Origin: Wohlfahrtiimonas sp. G9077
Lineage (GTDB): Bacteria > Pseudomonadota > Gammaproteobacteria > Cardiobacteriales > Wohlfahrtiimonadaceae
Direction of reading: 5' to 3'
DNA: 64,000 bases
NCBI RefSeq assembly: GCF_002252155.1
Contig: NZ_NEFD01000004.1
Span: forward strand, 1 to 64,000
The position numbers and the translations under genes were made by a program. Position 1 is the first letter of the stretch. Each line of letters starts with the position of its first letter. Of this stretch, positions 38,439 to 47,226 are shown in pieces. The notes under the pieces are model-generated. The model worked only from the letters and a program-made list of their open reading frames with translations. It searched no databases and had not been told where the DNA came from.

Positions 38439-38663
38439 TTGTGCACAAAGTTATCAACAGCATCTGTTTGATGGTTTTTAGGTGAGGATAACGATTAAAT
38501 CAATCACTTAACTTTAAGTTAATCCATTGATTTTATTGGATAAATTATTTGTGTTTAATCTTTAGGCGTTCGCTTGACTCACTGATGATAGGCGGCGTTT
38601 GAGTGCCTCTCCACAAGATATGCACATAATTATCCACAGGCTATGTGGATAGATTGCGGATAA
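38439..38663. other. DnaA-box cluster with IHF site and AT-rich core
   Basis: DnaA-box-like 9-mers (consensus TTATCCACA) are: TTATCAACA 38451-38459, TTATCCTCA on the minus strand 38483-38491, ATATGCACA 38618-38626, perfect TTATCCACA 38630-38638, CTATCCACA on the minus strand 38644-38652, and TTATCCGCA on the minus strand 38655-38663. TTGTGCACAA at 38439-38448 is a further weak match. An exact IHF consensus (WATCAANNNNTTR) lies at 38498-38510 in an AT-rich stretch. No GATC site is present. It may be a datA/DARS-like or origin-like locus; gene orientation speaks against a standard oriC. Confidence 0.55.
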
Positions 38664-38668
38664 CACAA

Positions 38669-38694
38669 TGCCCGAGGTCATCGGGCACTGTTTT
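38669..38694 (+). terminator. Terminator-like hairpin after trkH
   Basis: TGCCCGA (38669-38675) pairs with TCGGGCA (38681-38687) around GGTCA and is followed by CTGTTTTC. It lies between the convergent trkH and poxB-like genes and has its T run on the plus strand. Confidence 0.65.
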
Positions 38695-38719
38695 CATTCC
38701 ATGAAAGATTGAAGCTTGA

Positions 38720-40447
38720 CTATTTTTTCAAGAAATTATCTTTGAGCATATTCACAAAATCTTTGCCTTGCCCACCTAAAATGGCTTTCGCGCCATACAG
38801 CGCCATATTGGTGTAGTTTTCTGGTTCTGTGTGTGGTGGCCAGAGCAGTTCTAAACGACTGGTGTGTACATCTAAGATGGCAGGACCATCGTGCTCAAGG
38901 AAGGCTTTGACAGCATCTTCAAGCTCATGAGAACCTTTGACGCTATAGCCTTGCATGCCCACAGCATCGGCGAGTTTTGCAAAGTCAGGATTGTGTAGAT
39001 CCGTATAGCTATTGACGATGCCTTCGGCTTTCATCTCAAGTTCCACAAAATCAAGGGCACCATTGTTTAAAATGGCGATTTTGATGGGAAGTTTTTCTTG
39101 CACAATGGTGAGCAAATCGCCCATCAACATGGTTAAACCACCATCACCAGATAAGGAGATCACTTGACGATTCGGGAATGCTTTTTGTAAGCCAATGGCT
39201 TGTGGCATTGCGTTCGCCATGGTGCCATGCTTCATAGACAGCATGGTGCGGCGCTGACCATTGGTGTGGAAATGGCGTAAAATCCAAGCCATCGCAGAGC
39301 CACAATCGCCGGCAATGAGGCAATCATCTGTGGCATATTTGCTCAGAAGCTCCACGAGATATTGCGGATGAATGAGATCTTCACTGCCAGCCACGGCTTT
39401 TTTATTGAGCTCAGCGGTGCATTTTTTGTGCATCTCCGTATAAGTGTCTAAAAACTCCGTGTTTACTTTTGTATTCAGATGCGGCAATAGGGCGCGAACC
39501 GTATCAATCGTATTGCCAATCACGCCCATCGTAATCGGATGACGTAAGCCAAGTTGCTGTGGGTTAATGTCCACTTGAATGATTTTTGCATCCTTCGGGT
39601 AAAATTGTGACCAAGCAAAGTCTGCGCCTAAAATGAGCAATGTGTCACAATGTTCCATCATGCGATAGCCGGATTCCACACCGAGCATGCCCGTCATGCC
39701 AACATTATAAGGATTGTCCCATTCCACAAAATCTTTCGCGCGTGATGTGTGTGCCATCGGTGCTTTGAGCTTTTCACAGAGGGCGATGATTTCATCATGG
39801 GCGCCTTCACAGCCAGCCCCTGCATAAATGCCTACGCGTTTACCGCTGTTGAGGATCTCTGCCATGGCCATCAATTCGCTCTCTTGTGGATGAATCACGG
39901 GCTTTTTCGGTTGATAGGTTTGGAGAACCGGCGCATCTTCCACTTCCATGGCACTGATGTCTGACGGCAAAATCACCACCGCAACGCCGCGCTGTGTTAA
40001 CGCCGCTTGGCAAGCGCTCATGACGATGCGTTTAGCAGATGCTGCATCATTGACCTGTTCACAAAAGACAGAACAGGTGCGATAAATCGGCATGTAATCC
40101 ACTTCTTGTGGAAAATTGGTTTGTAGGACATTGGTGGGCAATTGACTGGCAATCAACACAACGGGCGAACCATTTCTATGGCTTTCAAACAAGCCATTGA
40201 TGAAGTGTAAAGAACCCGGGCCACATGAACCTGCGCACGCTGTTAATGTATCACTCATATACGCTTCAGCACCGGCTGCAAAAGCGCCAGCCTCTTCATG
40301 GCGCATGTGCACCCATTCGATGTCTGTGTGATGACGCATCGCATCCGTCACTTGATTGAGCGTATCGCCGACAACGCCATAACAACGTTTGACGCCAAAA
40401 TTTTCTAAAGCTTCCACCACAATGCGGGCCACTTTCTTTTTAGACAT
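38720..40447 (-). CDS. poxB: Pyruvate dehydrogenase (quinone), PoxB-like ThDP enzyme
   Basis: This ThDP- and FAD-dependent enzyme of about 575 residues has the N-terminal pyrimidine-binding domain (FGVKRCYGVVGDTLNQ, catalytic Glu in HMRHEEAGAFAAGAEA), a central FAD domain and the C-terminal ThDP signature (ISLSGDGGLTMLMGDLLT, then NNGALDF). It oxidatively decarboxylates pyruvate to acetate and passes electrons to ubiquinone at the membrane. I start at ATG 40447, preceded by AGGAGTG. Acetolactate synthase is an alternative but the order of blocks and C-terminus favour PoxB. Confidence 0.9.
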   Translation of the reverse strand: MSKKKVARIVVEALENFGVKRCYGVVGDTLNQVTDAMRHHTDIEWVHMRHEEAGAFAAGAEAYMSDTLTACAGSCGPGSLHFINGLFESHRNGSPVVLIASQLPTNVLQTNFPQEVDYMPIYRTCSVFCEQVNDAASAKRIVMSACQAALTQRGVAVVILPSDISAMEVEDAPVLQTYQPKKPVIHPQESELMAMAEILNSGKRVGIYAGAGCEGAHDEIIALCEKLKAPMAHTSRAKDFVEWDNPYNVGMTGMLGVESGYRMMEHCDTLLILGADFAWSQFYPKDAKIIQVDINPQQLGLRHPITMGVIGNTIDTVRALLPHLNTKVNTEFLDTYTEMHKKCTAELNKKAVAGSEDLIHPQYLVELLSKYATDDCLIAGDCGSAMAWILRHFHTNGQRRTMLSMKHGTMANAMPQAIGLQKAFPNRQVISLSGDGGLTMLMGDLLTIVQEKLPIKIAILNNGALDFVELEMKAEGIVNSYTDLHNPDFAKLADAVGMQGYSVKGSHELEDAVKAFLEHDGPAILDVHTSRLELLWPPHTEPENYTNMALYGAKAILGGQGKDFVNMLKDNFLKK

Positions 40448-40483
40448 GGTCACTCCTAACTTGTTATTCAATTATATTTGTTA

Positions 40484-40513
40484 TAAAAAAATAGCGGTCT
40501 GAACGGCCGCTAT
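40484..40513 (-). terminator. Intrinsic terminator between the small membrane gene and poxB
   Basis: On the minus strand ATAGCGGCC pairs with GACCGCTAT (one G-U) around GTTCA and is followed by seven T. It would end transcription of the 40528-40803 gene before poxB, so the two are probably separate units. Confidence 0.85.
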
Positions 40514-40527
40514 GGATGAAACTCAAT

Positions 40528-40803
40528 TTATTTTGATGCGTTCATCTTTTTCACAAGATAGAGCACAATCGAGGTAATGATCAATGCAACAACGCCAATG
40601 CCGATGATTTGAAATGGATACGGTGAAAAGTTCGGCAATTCGAAAATGGCATCCACCACGATGGCAAGCACCATCATAATGACCGGCACAATCACATACA
40701 CCGATCCACCAATGTTGCGTAAGATCCATGCCAATGCCGCAGCAATGACCAAATAAGCAGGGTTCAAGATGGTTACAACAATGTCAACAATATTATTTTC
40801 CAT
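40528..40803 (-). CDS. Small three-helix membrane protein of unknown function
   Basis: This 91-residue protein is strongly hydrophobic, with likely membrane segments at about 14-28, 36-50 and 62-82 and a basic C-terminus (VKKMNASK). I do not recognise the family. GGAGAT lies 8 bases before the ATG, and an intrinsic terminator follows, so it looks like a real single-gene unit. It lies upstream of poxB and downstream of glnE on the same strand. An overlapping frame (40523-40729) is Cys/His-rich and is considered a shadow. Confidence 0.7.
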   Translation of the reverse strand: MENNIVDIVVTILNPAYLVIAAALAWILRNIGGSVYVIVPVIMMVLAIVVDAIFELPNFSPYPFQIIGIGVVALIITSIVLYLVKKMNASK

Positions 40804-40871
40804 GAGTTTTATCTCCTATTTATAATGTATCTTTTTCACCATTCTAACACTTTCTAAACATTAATTAATGA

Positions 40872-43664
40872 TTAATTAATCTTTTTGTGGCTTGTTTGAC
40901 CAAATACTTTATCGTGTATTTCTTTCACAAGTTGCATTGACTCTACCAATTCCGGTGGTTTTTGCAAGGTTTCTTGATCCGATAAACGGGCATAATGCTG
41001 AATTTTTCGGATGGATCGATATGTATCACGCAGTACCATTGCTTCCCATGAACTCAAGCGCCCAAGGGCTTCAAGGGCAGCGAGTTGACGAATATTATCG
41101 GTAAAACGCACCAATAAAGGTTCATGATATGCGTGAGAGAGCACCAAATATTGCACCAAAAATTCAATGTCGATCATGCCGCCTTTGCCATATTTTAAGT
41201 TACGGGCAAGGTCAGATTGTTTAGCGGCAAACTGTTTATCAAGCTTTTGACGCATTTTGATGATCTCTTGCTTTAAATGCGGGATTGAGCGTTGGCGCGT
41301 TAAAATCTCTTTGCGAAATTGGTTAAAGGCATTGCTTAATGTTTGGCTGCCTGTGATGGGGCGCGCACGAATGAGGGCTTGATGTTCCCAAATCCATGCA
41401 TCATTGGCTTGATAGTTTTTAAAGCGCTCAAAACTTGACACAAGTAACCCAGAATCGCCACAAGGACGAAGGCGCATATCCACTTCATATAAGCGCCCAG
41501 ATGCTGTTTGTGCCGTCAAATAATGAATGATCTTTTGTGCCAATTTCACGAAAAAGTCACTGTTAAAAATGGGATGCGCGCCATCGGTCATTTGATCTTC
41601 TACGGCATCGTGCAAAAAGATGATGTCTAAATCTGATTGATAACCGAGCTCTAAGCCACCTAATTTCCCATAAGCCACAATGATGAAATCAGGGCGACCA
41701 TTTTTATGACGAAGGGAAGTGGGCTGCCCATGTTTTTGGCTGAGTTCGCTCCATGCTAAACGCAAAATCTTATTGAGGAGCGTATCGGCAAGTTCAGAGA
41801 GATAATCACTGACGATCATGAGTGGCATTTTGCCGGAAAAGTCCGCCATGGCGATTTTTAGCACGGTTTTATGCAAGAAATCACGCAGCAGGTTCAGGCG
41901 TTGCTCTTCTGTGGTTTTAGGCTGCTCAAGGGCGGTATTGAGGGCTTTGCTGAGTTTACGGTGATTAAAGGGTTTTGCATCCTCCATACTCACCATGAGC
42001 TCATCAAAGAGTTTTGGAAAACGGGCAAGGTAACGACTTAAAAAGGTGCTGTGGCAACACAGATCTAATACATGAATTAAGGCTGAATTGTACTCATGCA
42101 GCCATTCGATGAAGCGTGGCTCACGGGCGATGCTTGCTAAAATGTCCAAAAATAGATTCAGCGTGTGCGCGCCATGTTGCTGCTTTGTTTCAAGATAATG
42201 AAATGCGTGGAGTAAAATAAATGTAATGGACTTTTGTGTCTCTAAATCTGCTTTTAAAAAGGTCTCTTTTTGAAACGCCCACAATAAATAAGATTTTTGC
42301 TCGCTCTCGCGGGAATTTTGTAGATCAAACCATTTTTTAAAATCAATTGCCTCTTGCGGCTCGCGTAGTAATTTTAATAATGAGGTGAAGTTATTGTCAC
42401 TCTCTTGCACCGTGACGGCGCCAAAGATGTTTTCAAACTCTTCATGCACTATGCTTTGGTGATACATCAAAGTTTTGGTGAAATTCTCCCATGAAGCAAT
42501 GTTGAGCCCATGAATGAGGCGCGCTTGTTCAGCAGGCGTGCTTGGCAAAGTGTGCGTTTGTTCATCGTGCACCATCTGTAAGCGATTTTCGATGAGGCGA
42601 TAGAAGATGTAAGCATTCTTAAGCGCACTCACCGTTTCAGGGGAGAGATAGCGCGTGCTGATCACATCAAATGCTTGCATGATCTCTGTGGTTTGTAGTT
42701 GTGTTTGTTTACCGCCATGAATGAGCTGAAAGACTTGGGCGATGAATTCAATTTCACGAATGCCGCCATCGCCAAGTTTAATGTTGTGGTGATTGTCTTT
42801 CAAAATCACCTCTTTTTGGATCATGTCTTTGATGTTTTTAAGGGCATCCACCAATTCATAATCAATGGTTTTACGGTAAATGAAGGGATGAATCTCTTTT
42901 AAAAAGTGTTCACCTTCTGCAATGTTACCCGCGACAACGCGCGCTTTAATGAGGGCGTAGCGTTCCCAATCGCGACCATATTGAAAATAATAGCTCACCA
43001 TCGCTTGGGTGGAAAGGGCAATCGGTCCGCTGCTGCCAAAGGGACGAAGGCGCAAATCCACGCGATAGACAAAGCCATCTTCTGTAGTGGTGTGCAGTAA
43101 ATGAATAAAGCGGCGTGCCACTTTATGGAAAAAATGGGCATCATCACCGGCATAACCAAAAATGAGGTCAATGTCCGAGGAGAAGTTGAGTTCAAAGCCA
43201 CCCATTTTTCCCATGCCGATGATATAAGGCAAGATGGGTTGTCCTTGTGAATCTTTTGGCGCCTCGCTGTTTTTGGTGGTGAATTGGTAGGCCAAATTGA
43301 GGGCTTGCTGGCAAAAGAAATCGGCAATCTGCGTAATGTCACGATTAATGGTGAGCACATCATTGATTTGATTGATGTCGCGATAAGCCATTTTCAGTAG
43401 CAATTGATTGCGTAGGGTGCGAAGCTGTGGCAAAGCTTCTGCCTCTGAGTTTGCCGTAATGGTTAAAGAGGAGAAATCAAGGGGCGCATCCCATTGTTGG
43501 TTTAAAAAATCAGTCAAATAGCGCTCAGGGCGATTGAGGATCAAGCGACTGGCCCAAGGTGAGGACTCAAGCAAACGATTGAGGGCTAAAAAGGCAGGGT
43601 GCGTCGCCACGGTGTGATAGAGCTGTGGATGGCGTTCTTCAAACTGTAACCAATAATTTAACAT
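40872..43664 (-). CDS. glnE: Bifunctional glutamine synthetase adenylyltransferase/deadenylylase
   Basis: This protein of about 930 residues adenylylates and deadenylylates glutamine synthetase in response to PII and glutamine. It has two nucleotidyltransferase domains: the first with GMGKMGGFELNFSSDIDLIF, the second with AYGKLGGLELGYQSDLDIIF, each holding the paired catalytic aspartates. The GGIREIEF and GGMIDIEFLVQ blocks after them are also typical. I start at ATG 43664 (MLNYWLQF); a TTG at 43691 would overlap the upstream hairpin. It forms a group with the ispB-like gene. Confidence 0.96.
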   Translation of the reverse strand: MLNYWLQFEERHPQLYHTVATHPAFLALNRLLESSPWASRLILNRPERYLTDFLNQQWDAPLDFSSLTITANSEAEALPQLRTLRNQLLLKMAYRDINQINDVLTINRDITQIADFFCQQALNLAYQFTTKNSEAPKDSQGQPILPYIIGMGKMGGFELNFSSDIDLIFGYAGDDAHFFHKVARRFIHLLHTTTEDGFVYRVDLRLRPFGSSGPIALSTQAMVSYYFQYGRDWERYALIKARVVAGNIAEGEHFLKEIHPFIYRKTIDYELVDALKNIKDMIQKEVILKDNHHNIKLGDGGIREIEFIAQVFQLIHGGKQTQLQTTEIMQAFDVISTRYLSPETVSALKNAYIFYRLIENRLQMVHDEQTHTLPSTPAEQARLIHGLNIASWENFTKTLMYHQSIVHEEFENIFGAVTVQESDNNFTSLLKLLREPQEAIDFKKWFDLQNSRESEQKSYLLWAFQKETFLKADLETQKSITFILLHAFHYLETKQQHGAHTLNLFLDILASIAREPRFIEWLHEYNSALIHVLDLCCHSTFLSRYLARFPKLFDELMVSMEDAKPFNHRKLSKALNTALEQPKTTEEQRLNLLRDFLHKTVLKIAMADFSGKMPLMIVSDYLSELADTLLNKILRLAWSELSQKHGQPTSLRHKNGRPDFIIVAYGKLGGLELGYQSDLDIIFLHDAVEDQMTDGAHPIFNSDFFVKLAQKIIHYLTAQTASGRLYEVDMRLRPCGDSGLLVSSFERFKNYQANDAWIWEHQALIRARPITGSQTLSNAFNQFRKEILTRQRSIPHLKQEIIKMRQKLDKQFAAKQSDLARNLKYGKGGMIDIEFLVQYLVLSHAYHEPLLVRFTDNIRQLAALEALGRLSSWEAMVLRDTYRSIRKIQHYARLSDQETLQKPPELVESMQLVKEIHDKVFGQTSHKKIN

Positions 43665-43690
43665 GGGCAGAGGTCTCAATGAATAAAGCA

Positions 43691-43711
43691 AAGCCCTTCA
43701 TGGAAGGGCTT
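43691..43711 (-). terminator. Hairpin between ispB and glnE
   Basis: AAGCCCTTC (43691-43699) pairs perfectly with GAAGGGCTT (43703-43711). On the minus strand it is followed by TGCTTTATT, a modest T-rich tail. It would reduce read-through from the ispB-like gene into glnE. Confidence 0.6.
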
Positions 43712-43719
43712 CATTGCGT

Positions 43720-44700
43720 TTAGAATTTACGTTCAATGGCGTATTTTGCAAGGCCGATCAATGCCTCTTTATAAGGTGAATCGGCAATCGGTGCAATGGC
43801 CGCAATGGCCATGTCCACTTGCTCGCACGCTTTTTGATATGTGTAAGCGAGCGATTGTGTGCGCTCAATGATCTGTAAAATGGCAGACAATTGACTCACA
43901 TCGGCATTGAGCAGGGCATTGCGTACCAATTCTGCTTCCTCTTGTGTGCCTACTTCAATGGCACGAATGAGCGGCAGCGTGGGTTTGCCTTCTGCTAAGT
44001 CATCGCCTGTGTTTTTACCCATCTCTTCGGCAGTTGAGGTGTAATCTAAAATGTCATCGATGAGCTGGAATGCGGTGCCAACATATTTGCCATATTCACG
44101 AAACGCGGCCACTTGGGATTCTGGTTGACCTGAGGTTTCATAAGCCATCACGCCTGCGATTTCTGCGGCTGCCTCAAAGAGTTTGGCGGTTTTTGAATAG
44201 ATCACATTAAAGTAATTGGCTTCTGTGATATTGGGCTCTTTGATGTTTAAAAGCTGCAACACTTCACCTTCTGCAATGCGGTTGGTGGCTTCGGCTAAAA
44301 TGCGCATCACACGCATGGAATCTAAATTCACCATCATTTGGAAGGCACGCGTGTATAAGAAATCGCCCACCAAAACGCTGGCTTCATTGCCCCAAATGGC
44401 ATTGGCAGTCTCTTTGCCGCGGCGCATGTCTGAGTGATCCACCACATCATCATGCAATAAAGTTGCCGTATGGATGAACTCAATCAGCGCGGCCGCTGAA
44501 ATGTGTTTATCGCCGGTGTATTGTGCAGCTTTGGCACACAACACGGTAATCATCGGGCGTAAGCGCTTACCGCCAGATAAAATGATATATGCGCCAAGTT
44601 CGTTGATTAAGGCCACATCCGAGGATAACGCCGTCATAATGGCTTCATTGACTTGGTTAAAATCGTCGGCAATCAACGCTTGAATATTTTTGATAGACAT
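43720..44700 (-). CDS. ispB: Polyprenyl (octaprenyl) diphosphate synthase
   Basis: This 326-residue trans-prenyltransferase makes the side chain of ubiquinone. The first aspartate-rich motif is LLHDDVVDHSDMRRG and the second is FQLIDDILDYTS, with GKNTGDDLAEGKPTLPLI after it. The small residue pattern before the first motif (AALIEFIHTATL) fits a long-chain synthase such as IspB rather than IspA. It is divergent from recG across an 83-base gap. Confidence 0.93.
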   Translation of the reverse strand: MSIKNIQALIADDFNQVNEAIMTALSSDVALINELGAYIILSGGKRLRPMITVLCAKAAQYTGDKHISAAALIEFIHTATLLHDDVVDHSDMRRGKETANAIWGNEASVLVGDFLYTRAFQMMVNLDSMRVMRILAEATNRIAEGEVLQLLNIKEPNITEANYFNVIYSKTAKLFEAAAEIAGVMAYETSGQPESQVAAFREYGKYVGTAFQLIDDILDYTSTAEEMGKNTGDDLAEGKPTLPLIRAIEVGTQEEAELVRNALLNADVSQLSAILQIIERTQSLAYTYQKACEQVDMAIAAIAPIADSPYKEALIGLAKYAIERKF

Positions 44701-44783
44701 TCTCGCCCCTGTTTCTCTTTTTACTATGAATTAAGGTATTATAAGGCCTGTTCCATAAAAAGTATTCATATAAGAGATAATTT

Positions 44784-46820
44784 GTGATTCTTCAGCAATC
44801 TGTGACAAAGCTTCCCGGTGTTGGGCCGAAGATGGCGAAGACCTTAGAGAAGCTCCACATTTATACGATTCAGGACATGATTTTTCATCTGCCGCATCGT
44901 TATCAAAACCGCACGCGCCTATTGCCGATTGCGGCTTTGCATGTTGGTGATACCGCCGTTGTGGAAGTGAGTGTGGTGAAAAAAGAGGTGTCACAAGGGC
45001 GCAAAAAGTATCTGACGGTTTGGGTGAAAGATGATACCGGCATCATGCAGTTTAAGTTTTTTAATTTTAATCATGGTTTATTTAAAATATTGGATGAAAA
45101 CTTGCTGATTCGTGCATTTGGCGAGGTGAAAAAGGGTTATCCTTATTTAGAAATGGTTCATCCTGAGTTTCGGGCATTGCATGAATCAATCCCTGTGGAA
45201 GAACGTTTAACGCCCATTTATCCATTGACGGCCGGCATCAATCAAAAACAGATGCGCAGCATGATCACATCCGCATTGGCATTGACAACGCCAGAATCAT
45301 TCCCAAGTTTTATCTCCAAGCAATATTCATTGTCAGAGGCGATTCATTATCTGCACAATCCGCCGCCGGATGCCGATTTGCAGCAATTGTCTGATGGTGC
45401 GCATCCTTGGCAAAAGGCTTTGGCGTTAGAAGAGGTGCTTGCCTATCAATTGGCGCTTGGGCGTGCACGTGTTTCTGAGACGCATAAAAGTGCCATTGCC
45501 ATTGCGCTGAATTTATCTGCGGAAAAAGCGTTGCTGCAAAGCTTGCCGTATCAATTGACGAATGCGCAGCACCGCGTGATTGCGGAGATCAAAGAAGACA
45601 TGATGCAACACAATCCGATGATGCGCCTTGTACAAGGTGATGTGGGTGCCGGGAAAACCATCGTGGCGACTGTGGCACTTTTACATGTGGCGATGATGAA
45701 GCAGCAAGCGATTATGATTGCCCCGACAGAATTACTGGCAGAGCAGCACTATTTAACCATTGATAAGCTGTTGTCACCTTTGGGCATTCGCGTGACTTTC
45801 TTATCCGGCGGTTTGACGGCCAAAGAAAAACGCATCCGCTCTGAAGCAATCGCGACGGGCGAGGTGCAAATCATTGTGGGCACGCATGCAACATTTCAAG
45901 AGAGCGTTGAATATGCATCGCTTGCCCTTGTGATTGTCGATGAGCAGCATCGCTTTGGCGTGGCGCAGCGCCTTGCCTTGCAAGAGAAAAATCCACATCA
46001 TCAACCGCATTTTTTGATGATGACGGCAACGCCCATTCCGCGCACATTGGCCATGATTGCGTATGCGGATTTAAAGCATTCGATCATTGATGAGAAGCCT
46101 GCCAATCGCATTGCGATCACCACAACGCTTGTGAACCATCAAAAGCGTGATCAGCTGATTGCGCGTTTAGCCCTACAATGCGCAAAAGGCGTGCAAGCAT
46201 ATTGGGTGTGCACATTGATTGAGGCCAATGAAACATTATCGGCACAAGCGGCGGAAGAGACGCACCAAACGTTGGCCATGATGATGCCAAATGTGCGCAT
46301 TGGTTTGCTGCATGGCAAGATGAAGCCTAAAGAGAAAGAGGCCATCATGTTGGCCTTTAAGCGCCATGAGCTCGATGTTTTAGTGGCCACTACAGTGATT
46401 GAAGTGGGCGTGGATGTGCCAAATGCCACCATCATGGTGATCGAAAATGCAGAGCGGCTAGGGCTCTTTCAGCTCCATCAATTGCGTGGGCGCGTTGGGC
46501 GCGGCAGCCAAGCATCCTATTGTTTATTGATGTATGAGCCGCCTTTATCAGCGGTGGCGCAAGAGCGTTTACAAATCTTACAGAACACTGAAGATGGTTT
46601 TGTGATTGCAGAAAAAGATTTAGAAATTCGTGGCACAGGCGAGATCATCGGCACTAAGCAAACAGGCGAGGTGACGTTTAAAGTGGCCAATCTATTGGCG
46701 CATCGTGACATCATTGATCGTGCGCAGCAGATGGTGCCTAAGCTCATTGGCAATGATATGATCGTCAATGGTTTGATTCAGCGTTGGCTCAGCCATCGCA
46801 CACAATTTATCAGTGTATAA
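44784..46820 (+). CDS. recG: ATP-dependent DNA helicase RecG
   Basis: This 678-residue helicase regresses stalled replication forks and migrates Holliday junctions. The N-terminal wedge domain has an OB fold (about 50-125). Walker A is GDVGAGKT at 285-292, Walker B is VDEQH at about 385-389, followed by MTATPIPRTLA; the C-terminal helicase half ends with LRGRVGRGSQASYC. It starts with GTG after AAGAGATAA. Length is normal. The lipoprotein gene begins 8 bases after its stop. Confidence 0.97.
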   Translation: MILQQSVTKLPGVGPKMAKTLEKLHIYTIQDMIFHLPHRYQNRTRLLPIAALHVGDTAVVEVSVVKKEVSQGRKKYLTVWVKDDTGIMQFKFFNFNHGLFKILDENLLIRAFGEVKKGYPYLEMVHPEFRALHESIPVEERLTPIYPLTAGINQKQMRSMITSALALTTPESFPSFISKQYSLSEAIHYLHNPPPDADLQQLSDGAHPWQKALALEEVLAYQLALGRARVSETHKSAIAIALNLSAEKALLQSLPYQLTNAQHRVIAEIKEDMMQHNPMMRLVQGDVGAGKTIVATVALLHVAMMKQQAIMIAPTELLAEQHYLTIDKLLSPLGIRVTFLSGGLTAKEKRIRSEAIATGEVQIIVGTHATFQESVEYASLALVIVDEQHRFGVAQRLALQEKNPHHQPHFLMMTATPIPRTLAMIAYADLKHSIIDEKPANRIAITTTLVNHQKRDQLIARLALQCAKGVQAYWVCTLIEANETLSAQAAEETHQTLAMMMPNVRIGLLHGKMKPKEKEAIMLAFKRHELDVLVATTVIEVGVDVPNATIMVIENAERLGLFQLHQLRGRVGRGSQASYCLLMYEPPLSAVAQERLQILQNTEDGFVIAEKDLEIRGTGEIIGTKQTGEVTFKVANLLAHRDIIDRAQQMVPKLIGNDMIVNGLIQRWLSHRTQFISV

Positions 46821-46827
46821 GGATAAT

Positions 46828-47226
46828 ATGAAAGCATTGGCAATGATGGGCGCTTTGTTCCTTTTGACGGGATGCGCCACAACACATGAGGCAAAGGTTG
46901 ACAGTGATTTGGGTGCAATCACCTTGCCAGATGGCACAACGTATGTCGGCGATCTCGTCAATGGCGTGCCAGAAGGTTATGGCACGTTAAAAACGACTGA
47001 AGGCACTTATACAGGCGCCATTAAGCAAGGCAAAGCTCATGGCTTTGGTCAAACCGTGACCAATGATGGTGCAGTTTATGAAGGTGAACACAGACATGGT
47101 GAATTTCATGGCCGCGGCAAACTCACCTTGAGCGATGGTTCATTTTTCATCGGCCAGATGCGCCACAACAAAGTGGGCAAAGGCACGATGTTTTTAAATG
47201 ATGGTCGGGCAGTGGATCTACGCTGA
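46828..47226 (+). CDS. MORN-repeat lipoprotein
   Basis: This protein of about 132 residues has a lipoprotein signal peptide with lipobox LLTGC near residue 18. It then has at least four MORN-type repeats, each about 23 residues with the Y-x-G-x-x-x-x-G-x-x-x-G pattern: GTTYVGDLVNGVPEGYG, GTYTGAIKQGKAHGFG, GAVYEGEHRHGEFHGRG and GSFFIGQMRHNKVGKG. Its function is unknown; bacterial MORN proteins often sit at the envelope. The start ATG 46828 follows AAGGATAAT. It is likely co-transcribed with recG and convergent with the PhzF-like gene. Confidence 0.8.
   Translation: MKALAMMGALFLLTGCATTHEAKVDSDLGAITLPDGTTYVGDLVNGVPEGYGTLKTTEGTYTGAIKQGKAHGFGQTVTNDGAVYEGEHRHGEFHGRGKLTLSDGSFFIGQMRHNKVGKGTMFLNDGRAVDLR

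Noticed and set aside
38439-38719. Calling this gap the chromosomal oriC
   Set aside because: Ribosomal genes to the left and most genes to the right point toward it, opposite to leading-strand orientation from an origin; GATC sites and the usual origin neighbours are missing. Kept as a DnaA-box cluster only.
40523-40729. Cys/His-rich 68-residue frame overlapping the small membrane gene
   Set aside because: The other frame has the better ribosome site and a coherent membrane pattern; this one is a frame shadow.
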